Assembly (NCBI RefSeq): GCF_900110425.1
Contig: NZ_FODS01000003.1
Coordinates: forward strand, 124,001 to 188,000
Length of the DNA: 64,000 nucleotides
Direction: 5' to 3'
DNA from: Salinihabitans flavidus
GTDB lineage: Bacteria > Pseudomonadota > Alphaproteobacteria > Rhodobacterales > Rhodobacteraceae
In this document: positions 8,920 to 22,159 of the stretch, piece by piece
Numbering within the stretch: position 1 is the stretch's first letter
Layout: each line of letters opens with the position of its first letter
The notes under the pieces: model-generated
The model's input: only the letters and a program-made list of their open reading frames with translations
What the model was told of the DNA's origin: nothing
Databases searched by the model: none
Program-made: the position numbers and the translations under genes

Positions 8920-8944
8920 GAACTTTTTAGGAACATTTGAGAAC
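8920..8944 (-). promoter_or_regulatory. LexA SOS box, triple half-site
   Basis: Plus strand reads GAAC (8920-8923), seven bases, GAAC (8931-8934), six bases, GAAC (8941-8944). On the minus strand this is GTTC-N7-GTTC, the LexA site known from Rhodobacter and other alphaproteobacteria. A possible core promoter, TTCGCT-N17-TAAAAA on the minus strand, overlaps it. It sits between the recG stop and the 40-aa membrane peptide. Confidence 0.75.
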
Positions 8945-8962
8945 AGAGCGAAACATTTTCGA

Positions 8963-13191
<4,229 letters not shown>

Positions 13192-13260
13192 TCAAGTGAT
13201 AGGGTCGGGGCGCGGCAAGGTCCAGATCAGAGTGATCACACTAAAGGCGGTTCAGATCGA

Positions 13261-13980
13261 TCAGGCCCGTAGTGCCAGGGATTCATCGTTGCCGCGTCCG
13301 GTGGCTTCAAGGTTGCGCAACACATAGCCTCGTCCCCAGACCGTCTCTATGTAGTTGTCGCCGCCTGTCGCCTCGCTCAGCTTCTTGCGCAGCTTGCAAA
13401 TGAATACGTCTATGATCTTCAGTTCAGGTTCATCCATTCCACCATAGAGATGATTCAGGAACATTTCCTTGGTCAGCGTCGTGCCCTTACGAAGCGACAG
13501 CAGTTCCAGCATCTGATATTCCTTGCCAGTCAGGTGAATCTGCTTTCCATTTGCCTCTACCGTTTTGGCATCGAGATTGACGGAGATGCATCCGGTTCGG
13601 ATCACCGACTGCGAATGTCCCTTCGAGCGACGGATAATTGCGTGAATCCGGGCCACCAACTCTTCACGGTGGAACGGCTTGGTCAGATAGTCATCGGCAC
13701 CAAAGCCGAATCCCTTCAGTTTGCTTTCCGTATCGTCGGCCCCCGACAGAATGAGAATTGGCGTCTCCACACGACTGAGCCGCAACTGACGCAACACGTC
13801 ATGACCGTTCATGTCAGGCAACCCGAGATCCAGCAGGATGAGATCGTAGTCGTAGAGTTTTGCCAGATCTACGCCCTCCTCACCCAGATCGGTCGCATAG
13901 ACGTTGAGATTGGCATGGGTCAGCATCATTTCGATGCTTTTCGAGGTGGTCGGATCGTCCTCTACCAACAGAACACGCAT
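13261..13980 (-). CDS. ctrA: cell cycle response regulator CtrA
   Basis: A 239-residue OmpR-type response regulator with very high resemblance to CtrA. The receiver starts M-R-V-L-L-V-E-D-D, the phosphoacceptor is Asp51 in [12 protein letters not shown], and the conserved Lys is in Y-L-T-K-P-F. The winged-helix domain contains [10 protein letters not shown] and the [20 protein letters not shown] block typical of CtrA. In Rhodobacterales CtrA controls motility, gene transfer agent and cell-cycle-linked genes. A CtrA-like box lies in its own upstream region. The sciP gene is the next gene upstream on the same strand. Confidence 0.97.
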   Translation of the reverse strand: MRVLLVEDDPTTSKSIEMMLTHANLNVYATDLGEEGVDLAKLYDYDLILLDLGLPDMNGHDVLRQLRLSRVETPILILSGADDTESKLKGFGFGADDYLTKPFHREELVARIHAIIRRSKGHSQSVIRTGCISVNLDAKTVEANGKQIHLTGKEYQMLELLSLRKGTTLTKEMFLNHLYGGMDEPELKIIDVFICKLRKKLSEATGGDNYIETVWGRGYVLRNLEATGRGNDESLALRA

Positions 13981-14033
13981 ATTTCTAATCTCCGCTATGG
14001 GCCGCTACGGGAATTTATCGTGAACAAAAATGG

Positions 14034-14048
14034 TTAATCCCAGGTTAC
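14034..14048 (+). promoter_or_regulatory. putative CtrA-binding site upstream of ctrA
   Basis: TTAA-N7-TTAC, one base from the CtrA consensus TTAA-N7-TTAA, lies 54-68 bases before the ctrA ATG. It is the only near-consensus site I found in the window, consistent with autoregulation. Confidence 0.55.
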
Positions 14049-14073
14049 CTTTGTTATCACTTCCAAACTCAAC

Positions 14074-14352
14074 TTAAAGATGTCTGAACTTTTGTAAAGC
14101 CGTTGCTTTGAGAGCCTCTTCCCCGTGTTCCGTGACTGCACACACCCACTCATGAAACTCTTCTTTTCTGAGGGCATAGCGACAAAGTGCTTCATCCTGC
14201 GAGATCAGCCCGTAGACCACACCGCGTACCACCGCGAGCTTGCGCGAAGCGACCCATCGTTTGGTGCTGGCAGGCGGCAGGTCGGCGCGGGTCATTACCG
14301 TGCCATCGCTCAATGAGACAGCCCGGGGACCATCAACCTTTTTCAGATACAT
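14074..14352 (-). CDS. sciP: DUF1153 protein, CtrA inhibitor SciP
   Basis: A 92-residue DUF1153 protein. It begins M-Y-L-K-K-V-D-G-P-R-A-V and includes the family core V-M-T-R-A-D-L-P-P, T-K-R-W-V-A-S-R-K, and a helix-turn-helix-like segment ending F-H-E-W. In Caulobacter the DUF1153 protein SciP binds CtrA-dependent promoters and CtrA and blocks activation. The start was placed at 14352, since the longer ORF would run over the mnmA promoter and start. It lies 93 bases upstream of ctrA on the same strand. Residue identity and the ctrA linkage make the assignment strong; activity here is inferred. Confidence 0.9.
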   Translation of the reverse strand: MYLKKVDGPRAVSLSDGTVMTRADLPPASTKRWVASRKLAVVRGVVYGLISQDEALCRYALRKEEFHEWVCAVTEHGEEALKATALQKFRHL

Positions 14353-14419
14353 TACGTCGACCCTCAATACTTTTGACAAATGCTGGATCAACGCGCTTAA
14401 CGCAGGATGAAACCGGGTC

Positions 14420-14447
14420 TTGAGAGTATCTAGGATTTTCCTATATT
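14420..14447 (+). promoter_or_regulatory. sigma-70 promoter for mnmA
   Basis: TTGAGA (14420-14425) and TATATT (14442-14447) with a 16-base spacer, about 27 bases before the mnmA ATG and its AAAGGAG ribosome site. Confidence 0.65.
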
Positions 14448-14473
14448 CTTGGCCACTTCCAAAGGAGATTCGC

Positions 14474-15622
14474 ATGGCGCTCGACCGCAGCCCGACACTT
14501 AATTCGCTTGGTTTTTCCAAGCCCCCATCCGAAACCCGCGTGGTCGTTGCCATGTCGGGTGGCGTGGACAGTTCCGTGGTCGCCGCGATGCTCTCGGATG
14601 AGGGATATGATGTCGTGGGCGTTACCCTGCAACTCTACGACCATGGCGCAGCGCTGGCGAAAAAGGGGGCTTGCTGTGCCGGAATCGACATTCACGACGC
14701 ACGCCGCGTTGCGGAAGAAAAGGGATTTCCGCACTACGTGCTGGACTATGAAAATATCTTTCAGGATGCGGTGATTGACGAATTTGCCGACAGTTATCTC
14801 GCGGGTGCGACACCGGTGCCCTGCATCCGCTGCAATGAGCGTGTGAAGTTCAAAGATCTTCTGGAAACCGCGAAGGATCTGGATGCCGATTGCATGGCCA
14901 CCGGACACTACATTCAGCGCAAGATGGGCGAAGAAGGACCTGAGCTTCATAGCGCCGCCGATCCAACGCGCGATCAGAGCTATTTCTTGTTTTCCACGAC
15001 ACCCGAACAGCTTGACTACTTGCGTTTTCCGCTTGGTCATCTGCCGTCCAAGGATGACACGCGGCGGTTGGCGGCAAAATATGGGCTGGCCGTGGCGGAC
15101 AAGCCGGATAGCCAGGACATATGCTTCGTGCCGAATGGCGACTATGCCAGCGTGATTGAGAAGCTGCGCCCCGGCGCGGCGGAACCGGGTGAAATCGTGG
15201 ACAGCACGGGAAATGTGCTGGGGCGCCACAACGGGGTCATCCACTATACGATCGGTCAGCGGCGAGGACTCGGCATCGGTGGATTATCCGACCCGCTCTA
15301 CGTGGTGAAGCTCGATGTGGATAATCACCGTGTCGTAGTTGGCCCCAAGGACATGCTCTCCACACGCACTATTCCGGTTCGGGAAATCAACTGGCTGGGC
15401 GATGAGCCTTTCGCATCTAAAGATGAGTGGCCGGTTGCGGTCAAGGTCCGCTCCACCCGCCCGCCGCGGGAGGCGATCCTGCGCCCTCTTGGACCGCACA
15501 CGGCGGAGGTGGAGCTTTTGACACCAGAGGAAGGTGTCTCACCGGGGCAAGCATGTGTCTTCTACGAGACAGAGGGAAGCCGCATCCTCGGAGGGGGCTG
15601 GATCTGGCGTGGCGTCGTGTAG
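14474..15622 (+). CDS. mnmA: tRNA-specific 2-thiouridylase
   Basis: A 382-residue MnmA, which thiolates U34 of tRNA(Lys, Glu, Gln) using ATP and persulfide sulfur. The PP-loop M-S-G-G-V-D-S-S-V is near residues 28-36. The catalytic Cys pair is represented by [10 protein letters not shown] (about 118) and D-S-Q-D-I-C-F-V-P (near 213). The start at 14474 follows AAAGGAGA at 7 bases; the ORF's earlier start lies inside the promoter. Confidence 0.97.
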   Translation: MALDRSPTLNSLGFSKPPSETRVVVAMSGGVDSSVVAAMLSDEGYDVVGVTLQLYDHGAALAKKGACCAGIDIHDARRVAEEKGFPHYVLDYENIFQDAVIDEFADSYLAGATPVPCIRCNERVKFKDLLETAKDLDADCMATGHYIQRKMGEEGPELHSAADPTRDQSYFLFSTTPEQLDYLRFPLGHLPSKDDTRRLAAKYGLAVADKPDSQDICFVPNGDYASVIEKLRPGAAEPGEIVDSTGNVLGRHNGVIHYTIGQRRGLGIGGLSDPLYVVKLDVDNHRVVVGPKDMLSTRTIPVREINWLGDEPFASKDEWPVAVKVRSTRPPREAILRPLGPHTAEVELLTPEEGVSPGQACVFYETEGSRILGGGWIWRGVV

Positions 15623-15634
15623 CTCGTCACTGAT

Positions 15635-16795
15635 CTAGGCCTCTCTCAGACCATGCACAACGGCGCGCGCAGCGCGCAGGCCCGGATCCTCTTGTCCCTT
15701 TCCCAGAAGGGTCATGCAGCGCACCATGGCTTCTCTCTGAGCTGTGGGATCGCGAAGAACATCCAGCATTGCCGGCCCGATGGCCTCTGCACGGCATGCC
15801 CTTCCGATGAATTCGGGCACTGCACGAGTCCGTGTGACAAGATTCACCAGTGTTACCGTGTCCACCTTCAGCATTCTGCCGATGATCTGCCTGCTCAGCC
15901 AGTTCATGTCATAGGCGATAACCATCGGTGTTCCCGCCGCCGCAAGCTCCAGCGAGACTGTGCCAGAGGCCGCAAGCGCCCCCTGGGCCGCACGGAACGC
16001 GGCGCGTTTATCGGTGGCAGCCTGTTCCGGATCGGCGGCGCTTGGGTCGAGGATCAGTGGCGGCACGGGCCAGTCGGCCGTCATTTCACGCACCACGGGT
16101 GCCACGGACGCGGCTGCGGGCAGCACGATACGGGCCTGAGGATGCGCGTCGATGATCGGCCCCAGCGTGGCCCCGAATATCGGCGCCATGCGCGACACCT
16201 CCGCCCTGCGAGATCCGGGGAGCACCAATACAACAGGCGCGTCGCCCAGAGTGTGACGACGCCTGAATTCTCTCACCTCCGCGTCGCTCGCCACGGGCTC
16301 TGCCACGACGGGATGACCGACAAAATCACAGCGTATTCCCACCGCTTCCATGTAGGGCGGCTCAAACGGGAAAAGGGCCAGAACCTGATCAATTTTCCCG
16401 ACCATTTTCGCCGCCCGGCCCGCGCGCCAAGCCCAGACCGTCGGGGCAACATAATGCACTGTGCGGACGGAACTGGCCGCCTTCACACGACGCGCCACGC
16501 GCAGGCCGAAATCGGGGCTGTCAATCGTGATGAGCACATCTGGATTCATGGCGAGGACAGCCTCGGCCGTCTCGACGATCCGGCGCTTCAGGTGGCGGTA
16601 CTTCGGCAAAACCTCGGCAATCCCCATTACGGATAACTCATCCATGGGAAAACGGCTGTTCAGCCCCTGCTTCGCCATCTGTGGGCCGCCGACCCCCTTG
16701 ATCTCAAGGTCGGGGTCAAGCTGATGAAGCCCTGCCAGAAGCGCTCCGCCGAGCCTGTCCCCGGAGGGCTCTCCGGCAACGACAAAGACCTTCAT
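15635..16795 (-). CDS. lpxB: lipid-A-disaccharide synthase
   Basis: A GT19 enzyme of 386 residues that condenses UDP-2,3-diacylglucosamine with lipid X to form the lipid A disaccharide at the inner face of the inner membrane. It starts M-K-V-F-V-V-A-G-E-P-S-G-D and has L-P-G-S-R-R-A-E-V near residue 199 and the later S-G-T-V-S-L-E-L-A family block. The ATG at 16795 overlaps the lpxI stop (ATGA); a GTG two codons earlier is possible. It is the last gene of the envelope cluster. Confidence 0.97.
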   Translation of the reverse strand: MKVFVVAGEPSGDRLGGALLAGLHQLDPDLEIKGVGGPQMAKQGLNSRFPMDELSVMGIAEVLPKYRHLKRRIVETAEAVLAMNPDVLITIDSPDFGLRVARRVKAASSVRTVHYVAPTVWAWRAGRAAKMVGKIDQVLALFPFEPPYMEAVGIRCDFVGHPVVAEPVASDAEVREFRRRHTLGDAPVVLVLPGSRRAEVSRMAPIFGATLGPIIDAHPQARIVLPAAASVAPVVREMTADWPVPPLILDPSAADPEQAATDKRAAFRAAQGALAASGTVSLELAAAGTPMVIAYDMNWLSRQIIGRMLKVDTVTLVNLVTRTRAVPEFIGRACRAEAIGPAMLDVLRDPTAQREAMVRCMTLLGKGQEDPGLRAARAVVHGLREA

Positions 16796-17601
16796 CGACA
16801 CCGCTCCGCGAAAAGGAAAAGACCGGTTTCATCGAGTGCCTGCATGATCGAGTCACGCTCCAGAACAAGCACCGTCCCTGCACCGATCACGATTCCGTCG
16901 AGCCGTGCAGCCGCCGCGTTTCGAACTGTCGCGGGACCGATCGCCGGCATGTCCGCGCGCAGATCCTGCCCGATCTTGGGAGCCTTCGCCAGCACTCCAC
17001 CCCCAGGGTGTACTTCGGTCGGGGTATCGGCCACGAAACGCAACAACGCATCGGTTCCTTGCAGCGTTTCAACCCCCAGACACAGGCCTCGCGCCACCAC
17101 AGCGCCCTGCCCCACGTCCAGCGGTGAAAGCGCCTCAAGTATATCCAATGCCCGCGCCGCATCAATTCGGTTCTGATCGCTGGGTAAGGTTCCGAAGATC
17201 ACTCCTTCGGGCACGGTAAGGTCAGGCAGCAGCTCATGGGCGCCGACTACTTCCAGATCCTGCTCTTCAAAAAGCGCAATGACCTCGCGCAGGAGCGCAT
17301 CATCCCCTGTTCGCATCGCGGCAATCAGTCGTGGCGCGACCCGCACCATGTAAGGGTCGAATTGCGCCGGATCCAGAGACGGGCGAGACACAGCGCCCGC
17401 CAACACGACCTGACCGATTTCATGTTCAATCAAAAAATCAAATAAATCGCCCAATCGATTGAAATCATGCTCAAATACGGAACCTGAGTGATCGTGTTTC
17501 TCCCCCCGGAAAACCACGCGCAATGCATCCGGTCGCGCTTCGGCAAGCCGCTGTGGAAGCCCTCCGGAACCTGAAAGAATCGCAAGCCCCACGATTTTCA
17601 C
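16792..17601 (-). CDS. lpxI: UDP-2,3-diacylglucosamine pyrophosphatase LpxI
   Basis: A 269-residue DUF1009/LpxI protein, which hydrolyses UDP-2,3-diacylglucosamine to lipid X. Alphaproteobacteria use it in place of LpxH. The N-terminal G-L-A-I-L-S-G-S-G-G-L-P motif and the C-terminal D-M-P-A-I-G-P-A-T-V block are typical. The GTG start overlaps the lpxA stop, and its own stop overlaps lpxB, so lpxA-lpxI-lpxB are tightly coupled. Confidence 0.95.
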   Translation of the reverse strand: MKIVGLAILSGSGGLPQRLAEARPDALRVVFRGEKHDHSGSVFEHDFNRLGDLFDFLIEHEIGQVVLAGAVSRPSLDPAQFDPYMVRVAPRLIAAMRTGDDALLREVIALFEEQDLEVVGAHELLPDLTVPEGVIFGTLPSDQNRIDAARALDILEALSPLDVGQGAVVARGLCLGVETLQGTDALLRFVADTPTEVHPGGGVLAKAPKIGQDLRADMPAIGPATVRNAAAARLDGIVIGAGTVLVLERDSIMQALDETGLFLFAERCR

Positions 17602-18395
17602 CCAGGCGTCAGGAAAGATCGGTCGCTCTCTCCGAGCACAAATTCGACGATCTCCCGCACATAGGCGCTTTCACTTTCCTCGCCGAGACGGCGCGCACGA
17701 TCGGCAAAGGTGCCATCACCCTGTGCGAGCATCTGGAACGCCGCGCGCAGGGCCGTGATATCGGCGCGCCCCACGCCGCGGCGCTTCAGGCCTACAAGAT
17801 TGAGGCCATCAAGCGCCCCGCGCGGTCCCTGAACAAGGCCGTAGGGGATCACATCATTTGTCACCATGCTGAGCGCACCAATGATTGCCCCGCGACCGAT
17901 ACGCACCCATTGATGAATACCGCACAAGCCACCGATGATGACGTCGTCCGAGATCACGCAATGGCCCGCCACAGCCGCGGAATTGACCATGATCACCCGG
18001 TCGCCCAGAATCACATCATGGGCAATATGACAGCCCGCCATGAAGAGCCCGTCATCGCCCACACGGGTCACGCCGCCACCGTGTTCTGTCCCTGGATTCA
18101 TGGTCACATGCTCGCGGATTCGATTGCGTTGACCAATCACAAGAAGGGTTTTTTCGCCTTTAAACTTAAGGTCTTGCGGAACTTCACCAATCACCGCGAA
18201 TGAGAAGATCTGCGTTCCCGCGCCGATCTCTGTATTGCCGGTTATGACCACGTGAGACTTGAGTTCGACGTCTTCTTTCAGGACCACATGCGGGCCGATC
18301 ACGCAGAACGGACCGATCACGCAACCATCCGCGATCCGCGCGCCGTCCTCTATCACGGCACTGGAGTGGATCCGGGCGTTGGGGGAGATGCTCAT
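17598..18395 (-). CDS. lpxA: UDP-N-acetylglucosamine O-acyltransferase
   Basis: A 265-residue LpxA, which adds the first acyl chain in lipid A synthesis. The left-handed beta-helix hexapeptide pattern runs from about residue 10 to 190 ([11 protein letters not shown] and following). The C-terminal helical domain follows. The catalytic His is in the [16 protein letters not shown] region near residues 120-130. It starts four bases inside the end of fabZ. Confidence 0.97.
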   Translation of the reverse strand: MSISPNARIHSSAVIEDGARIADGCVIGPFCVIGPHVVLKEDVELKSHVVITGNTEIGAGTQIFSFAVIGEVPQDLKFKGEKTLLVIGQRNRIREHVTMNPGTEHGGGVTRVGDDGLFMAGCHIAHDVILGDRVIMVNSAAVAGHCVISDDVIIGGLCGIHQWVRIGRGAIIGALSMVTNDVIPYGLVQGPRGALDGLNLVGLKRRGVGRADITALRAAFQMLAQGDGTFADRARRLGEESESAYVREIVEFVLGESDRSFLTPG

Positions 18396-18865
18396 CGCCG
18401 GTATTCTCCGGGCAGGTCCATCATGGCGGTGAACTCGGCTTCGGCGGCCATGTCACCCTCGACTTCGGCCACGCCGGAAAATTTCCAAACCTTCGCGCCG
18501 GGTTTACCCCTCAGGGTGGTCAAATTCAATTCCAGAACATCCCCCGGGATCACCATGCGGCGGAACTTGCACTTGTCGATTGCCATGAAATATACAAGCA
18601 TTTCACGGTCTTGCATGCCGAGAGCGGTGCCGACCATGACGGCAGCGGTCTGGGCCATCGCCTCAACGATGGTGACGCCGGGCATGATCGGTTTTCCCGG
18701 AAAATGCCCCTGAAAATGCGGCTCGTTCATGGTGACGTTCTTGATGCCGCGGGCCGATGAAAACCCATTGATATCAATGACTTTATCCACCAGGAGAAAC
18801 GGATAGCGGTGCGGGATGATCCGCTGGATCATATGGATATCAGCGGTCTTGGTCGGCTCGCTCAT
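18392..18865 (-). CDS. fabZ: 3-hydroxyacyl-ACP dehydratase FabZ
   Basis: A 157-residue hotdog dehydratase of type II fatty-acid synthesis. The active-site His is in [11 protein letters not shown] (about residues 54-64), and the Glu is in I-V-E-A-M-A-Q. It is placed directly before lpxA, where it shares hydroxyacyl-ACP substrates with lipid A synthesis. In many genomes lpxD sits between skp and fabZ; here that place is empty. Confidence 0.97.
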   Translation of the reverse strand: MSEPTKTADIHMIQRIIPHRYPFLLVDKVIDINGFSSARGIKNVTMNEPHFQGHFPGKPIMPGVTIVEAMAQTAAVMVGTALGMQDREMLVYFMAIDKCKFRRMVIPGDVLELNLTTLRGKPGAKVWKFSGVAEVEGDMAAEAEFTAMMDLPGEYRR

Positions 18866-18956
18866 ATTGGGCTCCTGAGAAATGTCACCGACCTTTGCCT
18901 AGCAACCCGACGGGACCGGGGCAAGCGTGCAGGGCGCAGGGCGGCAGGAATCCGGT

Positions 18957-19000
18957 GTCTGTATCGCGTCGGTATAACGTCGGTATTTTGTCGGTACTGT
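18957..19000. repeat. four 11-bp phased units, array 1
   Basis: Four consecutive 11-base units: GTCTGTATCGC, GTCGGTATAAC, GTCGGTATTTT, GTCGGTACTGT. They lie in the gap between skp and fabZ, 92 bases upstream of fabZ. The same unit, again four times, occurs at 59026-59069. The period is about one helical turn. Confidence 0.75.
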
Positions 19001-19025
19001 TTCCCGACACGGCCCGGCCAGCCAA

Positions 19026-19646
19026 TCAATCGGTATTCTGTAGAGGCGGCACCTGCTCATCGCTGCCGCCCACGTTCTCGCTGTCCTCGTCCACTTCCTG
19101 CAGGAGGTCCGCCCCCTCCCCTATAGCCTCGTTGATCCGGTCGATGGCGCGATCGGTGATGTCGATGGATTCATCGAGCAGGAAAACGGAATTGCGTTCG
19201 AAGATCACATTCGCTCCGGAGTTCTGCATGATCTCCCCCAGAACCGGCGTTGCGGCCCGCAAAAAGGCGACACGCGCCCTGTCGCGCCGCTGAACGATCT
19301 TCCGGGCCTTCTCATCCTGTATGCGGCGGATTTCCTGCACCCGGTCATCAAACGCATCGGCCTCGGCGCGAAAATCGCCGGGGTCCATCTCGGGGCGCTG
19401 TTCGGTGAGGCGTTTTTCCTCGGCCGTCAACTCCGCCTCAATCTTGCGGTTCTCGGCCAAATGCCGGGCCTGATCGGCCTCGATCTCGCTGCTCACGCGC
19501 TGTCCGAACTCTGACTGGGCGAAAAGCTCTTCGGAGTCGATAACCAGAACCGAACTGACCGTGGTGCCGAAGGTCTGCGCAGCGAGCCCGCCTGCCATCA
19601 GCAGGACTGTGGCAAGGGTGGCTATGATCCGACGCACGGCACGCAT
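19026..19646 (-). CDS. skp: OmpH/Skp family periplasmic chaperone
   Basis: A 206-residue protein with an N-terminal signal peptide (hydrophobic run to A-A-Q near residue 24) and a long charged alpha-helical, coiled-coil middle (about residues 45-120) rich in Glu, Arg and Ala, as in Skp tentacles. The C-terminus is extended and acidic. Skp guides unfolded outer-membrane proteins to the Bam complex, and this gene directly follows bamA. Confidence 0.88.
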   Translation of the reverse strand: MRAVRRIIATLATVLLMAGGLAAQTFGTTVSSVLVIDSEELFAQSEFGQRVSSEIEADQARHLAENRKIEAELTAEEKRLTEQRPEMDPGDFRAEADAFDDRVQEIRRIQDEKARKIVQRRDRARVAFLRAATPVLGEIMQNSGANVIFERNSVFLLDESIDITDRAIDRINEAIGEGADLLQEVDEDSENVGGSDEQVPPLQNTD

Positions 19647-19653
19647 GGGGCGA

Positions 19654-21999
19654 TCAGAATTCGGTCTGGATGGTCAGGTTGAAGAGTTGTTCGTTGTCGT
19701 ATCTTTCCTTTTTCAGCGCCTTGGAGAAGTTGAAGCGCAGCGGCCCCACCGGCGTGTTCCAGAAGAGCGAGAAACCCACTACATGGCGCAGCGCGAAATC
19801 TTCCTGAACAACACTGGTCGAGGTCGTATCAAGCCCCCAGACCGACCCCATGTCGTAAAACAGACCGCCTGTAATGCCGTATTCCTCGGGCAGGCCAAGG
19901 GGGAATTCCGCCTCAAACCGCGCGACCGCAAAGTATGTACCGCCGAGCGGATCGTTCTGTCCCGTGGACACCTCACGCGGGCCGATGCCATAGGGCTCAA
20001 ACCCGCGCATCCGGCGGCCGAAGAAGTTGAACCTGTCGGTCACGCGCGAGTCGTCGTTGGGCGAATAGAGCATCCCGCCTTCAAGCGCGGCGCGCAGCGT
20101 CACCTCTTCGTTGAGCACCTTTGTCTGGGCAACGGCCCGACCTGTTGTCGAGATATAGGTATAATCGCCGCCCAAGCCGCCGAAGTCCTGTCCAAACTCG
20201 AACAGGTAACCGGCATTCGGGTTAAGCCCGGTCGTGCGAGAATCGTAGGTGTAGCGATAGCCGACCTCGCTTTTCCAGATATCGCCGCGGGCATCTTCTG
20301 CGTCGATTAAAGATCCGCCGATCTTGTTTGGCGGGTCGATGACCAGTTGATCGAGGCTCAGCGAATAGTGCACGCCAAGGCGGCTGTTTTCACCGACCGG
20401 GAAGTTGAGCGATGGACGGAACTGCCCCGACAGCACGTCGAAGCGGGTGAAACTGCTCTCCGACTCGCGATAGAGCAGATCAAGCCCAAACCGCAGATCC
20501 CGTCCAAGAAGGTTAGGCTCCGCAAACTGAATGCCATAGTCGGTCACATCCTCGGCGGCGGAGAACGACAGCCGAAGCTGCTGTCCGCGGCCAAGAAAGT
20601 TCCGCTCGGAAAACTGCACGACGGCGCCAAAGCCGCTGTTGGTCGAATAGGTCCCCCCGAGTGAGAGGGAGCCGGTCGGCTCCTCCTCAAGATCGACGTC
20701 GATGATCACCTGATCGGGGCTGGACCCTTCGCGCGCGTTCACCTCGGCTGTTTGGAAGAAGCCCAGGGCGCGGATACGCTCCGCCGCCTCGCGGATTTCG
20801 CGCGGGTTGAAGGGGTCGCCCTCCACCGTGTTGAACTGCTGCCGCACAACGCGGTCGAGCGTGGTGGTGTTACCCTCGATATCGATCCGCTCGACAAAGA
20901 TTCGCTCTCCGCGGACGAGGACGAATTCCACATCCAGCGTCAGATCGCGGTCATTGCGCGTGATGCGCGGTTCTGCCCGCAGAAAATCGAACCCTTTACG
21001 CGTGGCGAGACGTTCCAGACGGGTGATCGAATTCTCCACGAGACCGGGACGATAAACCACCCCCTCGCGAATTCGCAGCGACTCCTGAAACTCCTTGGCG
21101 TCGGCGCCCTTGTATTCGCTCACCGTGGTGATCTTGCCAAAGCGGAACTGCTGCCCTTCCTCGACATGCAGGGTCATGTAATAGCCGTCACGGGCACGCG
21201 ACAGTTCGGACGTGACGTTGGTCACGCGAAAATCCACATAGCCGCGGGAAAGATAGAAATCGCGTAGCACCTGCTTGTCGAACTCGATTCGGTCTTCGAT
21301 GAAGGTATCGGATCGGATGAAAGCGCGGAGAATTCCCGCCTGCTTGGTGTTGAGCACACGGCGCAGCCGGTTGTCCGAGTATTCCTGATTGCCGACGAAG
21401 CTGATGCTTTGCACCTCGACCACGCCACCTTCGAAAATCTCGAAGATCAGGTCGGTGCGGTTATCGGACCGGCGGATGATTCGTGGTGTCACACGCGCTG
21501 CAATCCGCCCTTCGGCCACATAGGCATCGACGATCCTGGCCACGTCGCGTTCGACCACGTCAGGGTTGAGCACACGGCGGGAACGCGATTCGACAATTTC
21601 AGTGAGCGCGTCGTCCTTCAGCCGCCGGTTGCCCTCGAAGCTGACGACATTGATCGTGGGATACTCTTCGACCCGGATCACCAGACGGTTGCCCTGCGGC
21701 ACCATTTCGACGCTTTCGAACAGGCCACTGGCAAGAACGCGCTGATAGGCGTCGTTCAGCTCGGACGCGCTGACGGTCTGACCGCGGGCGATTCCGGCGT
21801 AGTTCACGATGGCAGAGGGGTCGATCCGCTGATTGCCTTCGATCGTAACCGAAGAAAAGCGATAGCTCTGGGCTTCGGACACCTGCGGCAAGGCAATGAA
21901 AGCCATCGAAATCAAAAGAACAAATGCAAACAAAAATCTGCATCCGGGGCCTTTCCGGCCGGTTGGCAAAGACGCTCGCGCGCCCGCAAGGTCGGTCAT
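19654..21999 (-). CDS. bamA: outer membrane protein assembly factor BamA
   Basis: A 781-residue Omp85 protein. A signal peptide (hydrophobic segment near residues 21-43) is followed by five POTRA-type repeats up to about residue 440, then the C-terminal beta-barrel that ends in aromatic F as outer-membrane barrels do (T-I-Q-T-E-F). The barrel carries the V-R-G-F-like R-M-R-G-F motif of loop 6. BamA folds outer-membrane proteins with BamB, whose gene is at 43119-44432. Confidence 0.97.
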   Translation of the reverse strand: MTDLAGARASLPTGRKGPGCRFLFAFVLLISMAFIALPQVSEAQSYRFSSVTIEGNQRIDPSAIVNYAGIARGQTVSASELNDAYQRVLASGLFESVEMVPQGNRLVIRVEEYPTINVVSFEGNRRLKDDALTEIVESRSRRVLNPDVVERDVARIVDAYVAEGRIAARVTPRIIRRSDNRTDLIFEIFEGGVVEVQSISFVGNQEYSDNRLRRVLNTKQAGILRAFIRSDTFIEDRIEFDKQVLRDFYLSRGYVDFRVTNVTSELSRARDGYYMTLHVEEGQQFRFGKITTVSEYKGADAKEFQESLRIREGVVYRPGLVENSITRLERLATRKGFDFLRAEPRITRNDRDLTLDVEFVLVRGERIFVERIDIEGNTTTLDRVVRQQFNTVEGDPFNPREIREAAERIRALGFFQTAEVNAREGSSPDQVIIDVDLEEEPTGSLSLGGTYSTNSGFGAVVQFSERNFLGRGQQLRLSFSAAEDVTDYGIQFAEPNLLGRDLRFGLDLLYRESESSFTRFDVLSGQFRPSLNFPVGENSRLGVHYSLSLDQLVIDPPNKIGGSLIDAEDARGDIWKSEVGYRYTYDSRTTGLNPNAGYLFEFGQDFGGLGGDYTYISTTGRAVAQTKVLNEEVTLRAALEGGMLYSPNDDSRVTDRFNFFGRRMRGFEPYGIGPREVSTGQNDPLGGTYFAVARFEAEFPLGLPEEYGITGGLFYDMGSVWGLDTTSTSVVQEDFALRHVVGFSLFWNTPVGPLRFNFSKALKKERYDNEQLFNLTIQTEF

Positions 22000-22033
22000 G
22001 ATTCAAATCCCGTGCGACATCCCAGATGAATTG

Positions 22034-22062
22034 TGACTAGCGGGATTGCGCCGCCTTGTCAA
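22034..22062 (-). promoter_or_regulatory. sigma-70 promoter for bamA-skp
   Basis: On the minus strand a consensus TTGACA (22057-22062), a 17-base spacer and TAGTCA (22034-22039) lie 35 bases before the bamA ATG. It would give the bamA group its own start inside the cluster. A perfect hairpin ACCGGG-CAAA-CCCGGT lies further upstream (22113-22128). Confidence 0.55.
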
Positions 22063-22159
22063 AAGCGCGTTATGGCGCTTGCGGAATGATTGCAAAATCA
22101 CAATGGCGCGCCACCGGGCAAACCCGGTTCACAAACGTGGCGTCAAGAGCTTTATAGGC

